In this document: positions 35,401 to 43,766 of the stretch, piece by piece
Position numbering within the stretch: position 1 is the stretch's first letter
Layout: each line of letters begins with the position of its first letter
Assembly (NCBI GenBank): GCA_019279435.1
Contig: JAAALK010000286.1
Span: forward strand, 27,485,931-27,549,930
Origin: Zizania palustris
Taxonomy: Eukaryota > Streptophyta > Magnoliopsida > Poales > Poaceae
Length of the DNA stretch: 64,000 nucleotides
Direction: 5' to 3'
Program-made: the position numbers and the translations under genes
Notes under the pieces: model-generated
What the model was told of the DNA's origin: nothing
The model's database searches: none
The model's input: the letters and a program-made list of their open reading frames with translations, nothing else

Positions 35401-36035
35401 TCAATTATCATCAAAATCAGGATCAATTTGTCCTTTTCTCCCCAAAGCACGCCATGTTACTTTTTTCTTCTTATGTTGGTGTTTCCTTTTCTCGGGAACT
35501 GCCACATCATTAGAATCGTCGAGAAAAGAATCTGTCGACGATTCTGACTCTACATTAAACGAAGTCGGTAATTCATCATCTTGGTAAACCTCATCGACCT
35601 CTTCAACCTCCAATTGATAAGCGCCATCACTAGGGGTGTGTAGACGTTCCCGAGGATTCACTTTGTAGACTACCCACCAAGCACTTAGTTTTTCACATGG
35701 GTACGGCATATAATACACTTGCTCGACTTGGTGAGCAAGGACAAAATTATCGCAACCAGATAATCATTCCGCGTGTTTGACTTCAACCATCCCAAATTGG
35801 TTTTCACGAGTACCATGTTTAGGGTCGAACCAATCACGATCGAAGAAGACTACTTTAATCTCCTTATTCCCGGCAAAATTGTACTCGATTATATTTTTGA
35901 TGATTCCATAATACATAGTTTCGTGTCCTTGTCCATCAACGACCCTTGTAACAACTCCAGTATTAGTTGTTGCCGCTAGAGGTCGATATGCTTCAAAAAT
36001 AGTTGAACGGAAGCGGAAACCATTAACATCATAGC
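35401..36035 (-). pseudogene. F transposase (TNP2), C-terminal exons with DUF4216-like domain
   Basis: The minus frame has YDVNGFRFRSTIFEAYRP, MYYGIIKNIIEYNF, FFDRDWFDPKHGTRENQ (DUF4216-like) and then the usual TNP2 tail YYMPYPCEKLSAWWVVYKVN and a Lys-rich end KRKHQHKKKK. The upstream codons continue at 47744 after element G: with G and one ATAGC removed the exon reads LSYGSISAKSYGRYDVNGF without a break, which proves the join. The gene was functional in structure here before G landed. Confidence 0.85.
36031..36035. other. Left target-site duplication of element G (ATAGC)
   Basis: ATAGC before the left LTR of G; repeated at 47739-47743 after the right LTR. Confidence 0.96.
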
Positions 36036-36530
36036 TGTTGGGGGAAAATATCTCATCTTCAGGGTTATTGCCAAAGCAGCATGAAGACAGCCAGCCAGTT
36101 CGAAGATTGTCCGAAGGCCATCTTCGAAGGTGCATGGAACCTGGTTCGAAGCCTGAAGGCAGGCATTGGTTCGAAGTATGTCTTCGAACCAAAGTCCTTC
36201 AGGATCTTTTCTGCCAGCTAAGATGGAAGACTTATCTTCTATCCTATTAGATTAGTCTTTTACCATTTTAGCCCTATTAAGGAAACCGAATAGTTTCCTT
36301 AATGTCGGTTGTAATAAAGGGGTAAATAGGTCTTTTCCTTAATATTTAGGCCTATAAATACCCCCCATTTTGCCCTGTAATGAGGACCGATTACAAGTGA
36401 ATCAATACACACTTTCGAACTATTCTAAGCTATTATCCTTTCGGAGGCTTGGAACAGTTTGCTTCGCAAACACTTCGTTTGTTAGTTTCTTTTCTACAGA
36501 AACCTGTTAGCGTAATCTTTTACGCCAACA
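36036..36530 (+). repeat. 5' LTR of element G (495 bp)
   Basis: TGTTGGGGG...CGCCAACA. TATA box CCTATAAATA at 36351-36360, then transcription would start about 30 bp on. I saw no difference from 47244-47738. Confidence 0.95.
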
Positions 36531-36532
36531 GT

Positions 36533-36550
36533 TGGCGCCGTCCGTGGGGA
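36533..36550 (+). other. Primer binding site of element G
   Basis: TGGCGCCGTCCGTGGGGA, two bases after the LTR. The tRNA is not assigned with certainty; the TGGCGCC start is shared with several tRNA-primed Tat elements. Confidence 0.75.
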
Positions 36551-36592
36551 ACTTAGTCCAAAAAACTTCGTTCTCTACCAACCTCTTGCATC

Positions 36593-39500
36593 ATGCCTCC
36601 TAAGCGGAGTGCACCTCGCAATCCCACTCGGAGGTCCTCTCGGATCTCCGGAGAGATACCCTTCGACACAGTTGAAGTCGGAGGGTCTTCGACTATCCCT
36701 CCACCTCAAACTCCGCAAGGGGCTTCTATCCCTCGAGGATACGAAACCTCTCCACCAACCCCTTCTACACTCCGACCGCCCGGAGCTACTCTGCCACCCT
36801 CCATTCCGATCGGAACTGATCATACCAGTTCTCAAGACCCGGAAGGTCCTTCCGGAGGAGATGAAGATAGCCTTGGAGACATGGCCACTCAAATGGCCAA
36901 TCTTCAAGCCGAGGTAGCGAGGTGGCGACAGGAGGCTGCGAACAGGCTTCACCCTCAAGCCACCCCAGCTATCCCCGAAGTGCACGAAGACGACGATCTT
37001 GACTATCCCGAAGCCCCGGAGAACGCCTCTTACGACAATGAATCTCCGTTGCATCCCGAGCTTCAGAAGGTTCGCTTCGATCCAAGGTTCAAAGCTTCGA
37101 AGCTTAGCAAGTATGCCGGAGACGAAGATCCCAGTGAGTTTGCGCGTTCTTATGCCCTAGCAATCGAGGCTAGTGGCGGAGACAGAGAAACTATGGCGAA
37201 GTGCTTCCCGTTAGCCCTTGAAGGAGTGGCGTTGAGATGGTTCTGGTCTTTAAAACCAGGATCAATCACGACATGGTTACAGTTGAAGAAGAAGTTCATA
37301 AGTAACTTCCAGGGTACCTTCGTGCCCCCCATGTCGACTGGAAGCCTTTTCCAAGTAAAACAGCTCCCCGGAGAAACATTGAGGCAGTACTTCAAGCGCT
37401 TCGCTCACACGAAGTCGCAAATTCGGGGGCTGTCCACATCTTCGGTGGTTGATGCGGCTCGGGAAGGCGTCAGTCATAAAGGCCTTCTGGATAAATTGCA
37501 TCGGAAGAGCATCACCACAGTATCACAGTTGATGTCGTACTTCGAGGAGTACTCGAAGTCAGAAGAAGGTTGGCTTCGGAGGACTACTGCTACTTCGACA
37601 GTGTTGACAGAAGTTAAAGCAGAGGTGAAGACTTCGGCTCAGCCACAAGAACCAGTCCCCGAAGTGCAACATGATAGAAGAAGAGGGCAAAAGCACCCTC
37701 GCTCTGAGGTCTTAAACATTGCACCCCCGCAGAAGTTTGCACCAAGAGCTCCACAGTCTGCAGGGAACAAGTCCAGCGGCTGGAGGCCGCCAGGGAAAAC
37801 GGCTGGCAAGGGCCAGACCCTTTTTTGCTGTATTCATGGAGAGAACCGAAGCCATGCAACTGATACCTGCAAGGCTATTCTTACCCTTCGGGGAGAATAC
37901 TTGGAGAGAACTTCGGGTCGAGGTAGTACCGACCGAAGTCCAGCAGCAGCAGTGCGCTCGGAGCCGGTCCAGGCTGTGGCGCGGATAGAAAATCTTGATG
38001 CTGCAAGGCATCCTCCGGTGGCCAATGTTATGCCACCTCCGAAGCAAGAAGAAGGGCAAGATAGAGGGAAGAGAGTAGTTCTCCCTATCTCCGGAGGAGG
38101 TACCCTCGGAAGCATGTCCAAGAGACAGCGAAGAGAGTACGTCCGAGAAGTAGGCCACATTGGGACTTCGTCATCTGCAGCTGCAATGCCGGAGTGGTCT
38201 CATGTTCCAATATCTTTCTCTGCGGAGGATGCAGCTGGTATCAAGTTCCCGCATGCAGATCCATTGGTTATCACTGCTGATATTGCCGGAACTGAAGTCC
38301 GAAGGGTGCTAATCGACGGAGGTAGCTCGGCAGATATCATATTTGTACAAGCCTTCGATCAGTTATGCATTTCCCGGAAGCATCTTCTCCCAGCGGCTCG
38401 TCCTCTGCAAGGCTTTGCAGGACCTCCGCTAGATGCACTTGGCCAGATAGGCCTGGAAGTAACCTTCGGAGAAGGTTTACTAGCCCGAACTGAAGAAGTT
38501 ATCTTTGATGTGGTAGATGCCCCGTATGCTTATAATGTTATCTTTGGCCGAGGCATGTTGAATCAGTTCGGAGCTGTGGCGCATCACAATTACTTGTGCA
38601 TGAAGATGCCCACACAATCAGGAGTTCTGACAGTCTTCGGAGATCAAGCCATAGCTCGGAGAGCAGAATATGGTCATGGTCCTCCTCTTGATCCGAGGCA
38701 AGTAAACAGTGTCCAAGAAAATGGAGAAATTTTTTCAGCCTCCTCCGAAGCTTCGAAGAAATCGTTTCCAAGACCAAGTCCCGAAGGAGAGATTGCAACG
38801 AAGATCATTGTCAAAGATGGTAAAGAATACACTTTTCAGTTTGGTAAAGATTTACCTCCCGAAGTTGCAACTTCCTTGGAAAAGGTTGTAGGAGAAAATT
38901 TGGATGTCTTCGCCTGGACTGACGAAGATATCACCGGAGTCGATCGGGATATTATTGAGCACAGCTTGCTTGTAAACCCGAAGGCCCGGCCTGTTCGACA
39001 AGGGCTCCGGAAGATGTCCGCAGAGAGAGCTGCTCTAGCTAAGGACGAAGTTGAAAAACTGTTGAAGGCTGGGATTATCAGAGAAGTGGCCCATACAGAA
39101 TGGTTAGCAAACCCAGTCTTCGTCAGGAAGAAGTCCTCCGGAAAGTGGCGCATGTGCATTGATTTCACATCTTTGAATAAAGCGTGCCCACGTGACCCCT
39201 ACCCCATGCCCCGAATTGATCAACTAGTTGACTCCACTGCAGGTTCGGAGTTACTAAGCTTCCTTGACGCCTATTCCGGCTATCATCAAATATGGTTGAA
39301 GCGCGAAGATGAAATCAAGACGAGCTTTGTAACTCCTTCGGGAGTCTTTTGCTATGTAAGAATGCCCTTTGGCCTAAGAAATGCCGGGGCTACTTTTTCA
39401 AGATTAGTTGCTAAGGCTCTAGGTCATCAACTAGGTCGCAATGTGGAGGCCTATATGGATGATATTGTAATAAAGAGTGCTTTAAAGCACCAACATAGCC

Positions 39501-41989
39501 TAGACTTAGCAGAAACATTCAATAGCCTTCGGGCATGTGGGATCCGCCTTAACCCCGAAAAATGTATATTCGGAGCTAAGGCTGGAAAGTTGTTAGGGTA
39601 CTTAGTTTCAAGCAGGGGAATTGAAGCTAGCCCTACTCAAATAACTGCGCTGCAGAAGATGGCTCCTCCGGAGAATTTAAAGCAAGTGCAAAAGCTGACT
39701 GGACGTCTAGCCGCACTTAGCAGGTTTTTATCAAGATCTGCGGAGAGGAGCTTGCCAATCTTTAAAGCCTTGAAAGGGTCCGAAGATTTTGCATGGACAC
39801 CGGAGTGTCAGAAAAGCTTCGAAGATATTAAAGATTATCTCAGCAATCTTGCTACACTTACGGTGCCCGTTGCGGACGAAACCCTACTTCTGTATCTTGC
39901 AGCCACAGGCTCAGCAGTCAGCGCAGTCCTTGTCAGAGAAGCTGATATCAATGGGAAGTTGGTCCAAAATCCTGTCTATTTTGTATCCGAAGCATTGTCA
40001 GGAGCGAAGACAAGATACTCCGAACTTGAGAAATTCGTTTATGCTCTGATAATGGCTTCGAGGAAGCTAAGACATTATTTTTTGGCTCACAATGTAATTG
40101 TACCAACTTCGTATCCTTTAGGAGATATGCTCCGAAGCAAAGATTCCACTGGAAGAATTGGAAAGTGGGCAGTAGAACTAGCACCCTTCGGCATATCTTT
40201 CCTGGCAAGGACAGCTATCAAATCCCAAGTCCTAGCAGACTTCGTAGCAGAGTGGACTCCACCTGCGAAGTTGACTCCGGAGAAATCAGATGACGGAGTA
40301 TGGACTATTTACTCCGATGGGGCTTTCCAAGCATCCGGAGCAGGTATTGGGGCAGTATTAATTTCTCCGTCAGGTCAAAGAGCAATGTACTCCGCAAGAC
40401 TCAACTTTAAGTCTACCAATAATATAGCGGAGTACGAAGGAATATTATTGGGACTCCGGAAAGCACGTGCTCTAGGGGCTACAAGGATAATTATAAAAAC
40501 AGATTCTCAGATAGTAGCAGGGCACGTAGACAAAAGTTTTCAAGTCCGACATCCACAGCTTGCAAAGTACTTAGAAGAAATTCGCAAGATCGAAGCACAT
40601 TTCAAGGGTATTTCCATTCGGAGTATACCAAGAGCTGAAAACGTGCAAGCGGACATTTTAGCGAAGGCTGCTGCCGGAGCTGTGGATGTGCCTGACGAAG
40701 CTTTCTATGAGGAGCTCAATATACCTTCGGTGCCACAAGTTGCTTCTGCAGAGATTCTCTGCATTCCTAGTGCAGATTGGAAGGATTCAATTATAGAACT
40801 CTTGCAAGGAGGAACAAATTTGCCCGAAGAGCCCCAATTGTCAAGATTAAAGCTCAGAGCAAGAAACTATCAGCTAATCAACGGTATATTATACAAGGCC
40901 GGAGTATGTTCCCCTCTACTCCGATGTATATCTCAAGCCGAAGGCCAAGAAATTCTTCGAGAAATTCACGAAGGCCTTTGTGGAAGCCATTTAGCCCCTA
41001 GAGCTCTGGCAGGAAAAACACTTCGCCAGGGGCTTTATTGGCCCACAATAACAGCTGATGCGGAGAGCTTAGTCCGCACTTGCCAAGGATGCCAGTGGAT
41101 GGGTCGACGGAGTCATCGCCCACCAACAGCTCTTCAAATCATTGCTCCAGTATGGCCTATGGCCAGATGGGGTATGGATCTAATTGGTCCCTTTCCGTTA
41201 GCAAAGGGAAATCTCAAGTTCGCAGTGGTAGCTATTGAATATTTCTCTAAGTGGGTGGAAGCAGAGCCCTTAACAGCTATCACTTCGAACAATGTACAGA
41301 AATTCTTCTGGAAAAACATTATTTGCCGGTTCGGAGTGCCTAGATATCTCACAGTTGATAATGGAACACAGTTCGACGCAGAACCCTTCAGAAAGTTTTG
41401 CGAAGACCTAGGCATTCAACTATGTTTTGCTGCAGTAAGACATCCTCAGTCGAATGGAGCCGTTGAACGAGCCAATGGAAATATCTTATCAGGGCTAAAT
41501 CGAAGAATAGTAGGGTTGTCAAAGGGACTGTGGACCGAAGAGCTTCCGAAGATTCTGTGGTCCATTCGGACTACGCAAACAAGGTCCACAGGTTTTACTC
41601 CGTTCAGACTACTATTCGGAGATGAAGCTATGACTCCAACGGAGCTCAAAGGGGGCTCACTTCGCAGCACCGAACCAGACATCGAAGAAGAAAGACAAGC
41701 TTCGTTAGATTTGTCAGAAGAAACAAGGCTTCGAGCTGTAGCCAATTTATCAAAGTATCATCAGCAGACGAAGACTTGGTATGACCCGAAGGTTAAGCTC
41801 AGCGAGTTAAGGCCGGGTCATCTTGTTCTACGAAGCATTATAGCACCAGGGAAGTTAGGCAATAAATGGGAAGGTCCATATCTAATCGTCCGCTCGGGGC
41901 GCCCTGGTTCATTTAAATTAGCTAATTTAGAAGGTGAAGAGTTAGCACATACTTGGCATGCGGAGCACCTAAAGCGATACTTCGCATAA
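36593..41989 (+). CDS. Element G gag-pol polyprotein (Tat lineage), 1798 residues
   Basis: The ATG at 36593 lies 42 bp after the PBS. Domains by approximate residue: gag 150-330 (ALRWFWSLKPGSITTWLQL), a Cys/His stretch near 411 (CCIHGENRSHATDTC), aspartic protease ~570 (VLIDGGSSADIIF), RT 800-1010 (MCIDFTSLNKACPRDPYPMP, catalytic YMDDIVIKS ~953), RNase H ~1095, archaeal-type RNase H ~1236-1370 (IYSDGAFQASGAG, NNIAEYEGILLGL, KTDSQIVAGH), integrase H2C2 ~1458 (HEGLCGSH, CQGCQ), DDE core (MDLIGP ~1528, DNGTQF ~1588, Glu in AVERAN at D-35-E spacing) and the C-terminal KWEGPYLIV ~1758. No stop or frameshift. Codons are rich in CTTCGG/CCGAAG. It acts in the cytoplasmic particle and then at the integration site. 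Confidence 0.95.
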   Translation: MPPKRSAPRNPTRRSSRISGEIPFDTVEVGGSSTIPPPQTPQGASIPRGYETSPPTPSTLRPPGATLPPSIPIGTDHTSSQDPEGPSGGDEDSLGDMATQMANLQAEVARWRQEAANRLHPQATPAIPEVHEDDDLDYPEAPENASYDNESPLHPELQKVRFDPRFKASKLSKYAGDEDPSEFARSYALAIEASGGDRETMAKCFPLALEGVALRWFWSLKPGSITTWLQLKKKFISNFQGTFVPPMSTGSLFQVKQLPGETLRQYFKRFAHTKSQIRGLSTSSVVDAAREGVSHKGLLDKLHRKSITTVSQLMSYFEEYSKSEEGWLRRTTATSTVLTEVKAEVKTSAQPQEPVPEVQHDRRRGQKHPRSEVLNIAPPQKFAPRAPQSAGNKSSGWRPPGKTAGKGQTLFCCIHGENRSHATDTCKAILTLRGEYLERTSGRGSTDRSPAAAVRSEPVQAVARIENLDAARHPPVANVMPPPKQEEGQDRGKRVVLPISGGGTLGSMSKRQRREYVREVGHIGTSSSAAAMPEWSHVPISFSAEDAAGIKFPHADPLVITADIAGTEVRRVLIDGGSSADIIFVQAFDQLCISRKHLLPAARPLQGFAGPPLDALGQIGLEVTFGEGLLARTEEVIFDVVDAPYAYNVIFGRGMLNQFGAVAHHNYLCMKMPTQSGVLTVFGDQAIARRAEYGHGPPLDPRQVNSVQENGEIFSASSEASKKSFPRPSPEGEIATKIIVKDGKEYTFQFGKDLPPEVATSLEKVVGENLDVFAWTDEDITGVDRDIIEHSLLVNPKARPVRQGLRKMSAERAALAKDEVEKLLKAGIIREVAHTEWLANPVFVRKKSSGKWRMCIDFTSLNKACPRDPYPMPRIDQLVDSTAGSELLSFLDAYSGYHQIWLKREDEIKTSFVTPSGVFCYVRMPFGLRNAGATFSRLVAKALGHQLGRNVEAYMDDIVIKSALKHQHSLDLAETFNSLRACGIRLNPEKCIFGAKAGKLLGYLVSSRGIEASPTQITALQKMAPPENLKQVQKLTGRLAALSRFLSRSAERSLPIFKALKGSEDFAWTPECQKSFEDIKDYLSNLATLTVPVADETLLLYLAATGSAVSAVLVREADINGKLVQNPVYFVSEALSGAKTRYSELEKFVYALIMASRKLRHYFLAHNVIVPTSYPLGDMLRSKDSTGRIGKWAVELAPFGISFLARTAIKSQVLADFVAEWTPPAKLTPEKSDDGVWTIYSDGAFQASGAGIGAVLISPSGQRAMYSARLNFKSTNNIAEYEGILLGLRKARALGATRIIIKTDSQIVAGHVDKSFQVRHPQLAKYLEEIRKIEAHFKGISIRSIPRAENVQADILAKAAAGAVDVPDEAFYEELNIPSVPQVASAEILCIPSADWKDSIIELLQGGTNLPEEPQLSRLKLRARNYQLINGILYKAGVCSPLLRCISQAEGQEILREIHEGLCGSHLAPRALAGKTLRQGLYWPTITADAESLVRTCQGCQWMGRRSHRPPTALQIIAPVWPMARWGMDLIGPFPLAKGNLKFAVVAIEYFSKWVEAEPLTAITSNNVQKFFWKNIICRFGVPRYLTVDNGTQFDAEPFRKFCEDLGIQLCFAAVRHPQSNGAVERANGNILSGLNRRIVGLSKGLWTEELPKILWSIRTTQTRSTGFTPFRLLFGDEAMTPTELKGGSLRSTEPDIEEERQASLDLSEETRLRAVANLSKYHQQTKTWYDPKVKLSELRPGHLVLRSIIAPGKLGNKWEGPYLIVRSGRPGSFKLANLEGEELAHTWHAEHLKRYFA

Positions 41990-42179
41990 GGGCTCCTTGT
42001 AATTCGCTTGTAATCACCTCTAAATTAATAAAGCATACATCCTGTAGCGTGCCTTCCCCTTGACGCTCCTAGTCTCCCGAGCGGACGCGCTGGGACAGAA
42101 GTCGTTCGAGAGGGAAGTGTATTAAGCAGGGCTGTATTTCCGGACTTCGAACCCTTAAAGTCGAAGCCTCCGGTGTGGT

Positions 42180-42668
42180 GGCTGAAATCCATCCGGAGCC
42201 CAAGCTGATACCTTGTAGGCATCCGTAAAAGAGCCAATACCACATTCTACGGAGTCCAAGCTTCGGCTGGTAGACTTCCGTAAAAAGAGCCGAAGGTGGC
42301 CAAAATCTGCGGAGTCCAAGCTGCAGCTTGTCAGACTTCCGTAAAAAGAGCCGTAGGTGGCCAAATTCTGCGAAGTCCAAGCTCCGGCTGGTAGACTTCT
42401 GCAAAAAAGAGCCCAAGTGGCCAAATTCTGCGAAGTCCAAGCTCCGGCTGGTAGACTTCTGCAAAAAAGAGCCCAAGTGGCCAAATTCTGCGAAGTCCAA
42501 GCTCCGGCTGGTAGACTTCTGCAAAAAAGAGCCCAAGTGGCTACAATTTCTACGAAGTCCAAGCTCCGGCTGGTAGACTTCTGCAAAAAATAGCCAAAGG
42601 TGGCTACAATTTCTGCGAAATCCAAGCTCCGGCTGGTAGATTTCCGCAAAAAACAGCCGAAGGTGGCT
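42180..42668 (+). repeat. 60-bp tandem array downstream of gag-pol in G
   Basis: Seven clear copies and one diverged copy of a ~60-bp unit containing GCGAAGTCCAAGCTCCGGCT and GGTAGACTTCTGCAAAAAA. The three central units (42361-42540) are identical with exact period 60. Long frames on both strands across it arise because 60 is a multiple of 3 and are not taken as genes. Confidence 0.93.
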
Positions 42669-43037
42669 AAAGCAAAACAGCATTTAAGCCATGAGCTTCA
42701 AATGATTGTTCATATGCGTCCAAAGTGACAAAATTTTTTAAACATTAAAGTGTCCTGGAAGTTATCTCAATTGATCTCTTTCATGAAATAAACAAAGGTA
42801 CCAAGTTACCATTCTTCTGACTACAGATAGTCGAAGACATTTCATAAGATTTCAAAAGATCTTTAAATGACAGAGGGGCTCCGAACCCCCAAAAAATTGT
42901 ACTCCGAAGTTTTTTCTTTGCGCATAACCATCTTCGAATACAGTTCGAAGTTGCTTATACCCAAAGAGGGGCTAGTAAATATGGAGACAATTTTAAATCG
43001 GCATTCATTATCAAAACAAATGTATTTACAAATTACA

Positions 43038-43766
43038 TCATGAAAAATTGGTATCTATACCAAGAAGGAATCGGAGACCTCTTCGGTCCCGAGAGCTAGG
43101 GGTGGAACGACTAGTTCCAACATCGGAAGTTCTAAGAACTTTACGTTTAACTCTCTTCCTCCCCTTCGAAGCTCTAAAATCCTTCTGCTCTTGTTGAAGT
43201 TCGGCCCAAGTTCGAAGCCGCTCGGGGCTTCTCTCCCAGCTTCTAAGATCTTTAGATCTTTTATTTTGGGCTTCACCTTCGTCTTCGGACCAATTAGTGT
43301 CTTCAGAAGACGAGGTGTTTGCGTCGCTCTCTTTATCTTCCTCTTTAATATAAGACAATATGTCTTTGATTACTTCGGGCGCAATAACGCCGGAGTCATC
43401 TCGAGGGATAAGAAATCGAGGACGCTTATAACTCTTTAGAAGTTCGAAGGTGTTCCACAGTGAGCGAAGTTCGCTGTTAAGCTCTAACACTTCGATATCT
43501 TCCATAAGAGGCAAAGCCTAAAAATATGACAAACAAGATTTTCATTGATAAATATTTACAAGCATCAGCTTTACATAATCAAAAAATCCTAAATAATCCT
43601 AAACCTGCGGGTTCGGAGGAGGCTGACTGCTCGAAGCTTGGCTCCAAACTTGCTTTTGGCGTTGGCCTTCGTCAATCCAAGCCTTGATCGCAGATCGACC
43701 TTCGGCTCTCCATGAAGTCTGGAAGGCTCGCCAAGCAACAGCTACACCTTCGGAAGGTTTTAAAAG
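43038..43766 (-). pseudogene. Downstream continuation of the G antisense gene beyond a TGA
   Basis: After the TGA at 43767-43769 the same frame stays open to a donor (CCGCAG|GTTTAG at 43604). An acceptor (ATTTTTAG at 43518) then joins in phase to a last exon 43517-43038 (MEDIEVLELNSELRSLW, acidic SSSEDTNWSEDEGEAQ, basic KGRKRVKRKVL). The intron would be 87 bp. The in-phase continuation implies the ancestral protein ran through here and the TGA is secondary, or that the stop is regulated. Alternatively this is a separate small gene. Its end abuts noncoding DNA toward the tandem array. Confidence 0.65.

Noticed and set aside
35764..36192. A 142-codon frame joining the DUF4216 segment with LTR sequence of G
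   Set aside because: Chimeric reading across the insertion junction at 36035/36036. The real exon continues at 47744.
42180..42668. CRISPR-like regular repeats
   Set aside because: Units are contiguous 60-bp tandem copies without unique spacers, in a plant retrotransposon.
42069..42683. Overlapping frames of 78-204 codons with internal peptide repeats
   Set aside because: Caused by the 60-bp tandem array, whose period is a multiple of three, so all six frames tend to stay open.
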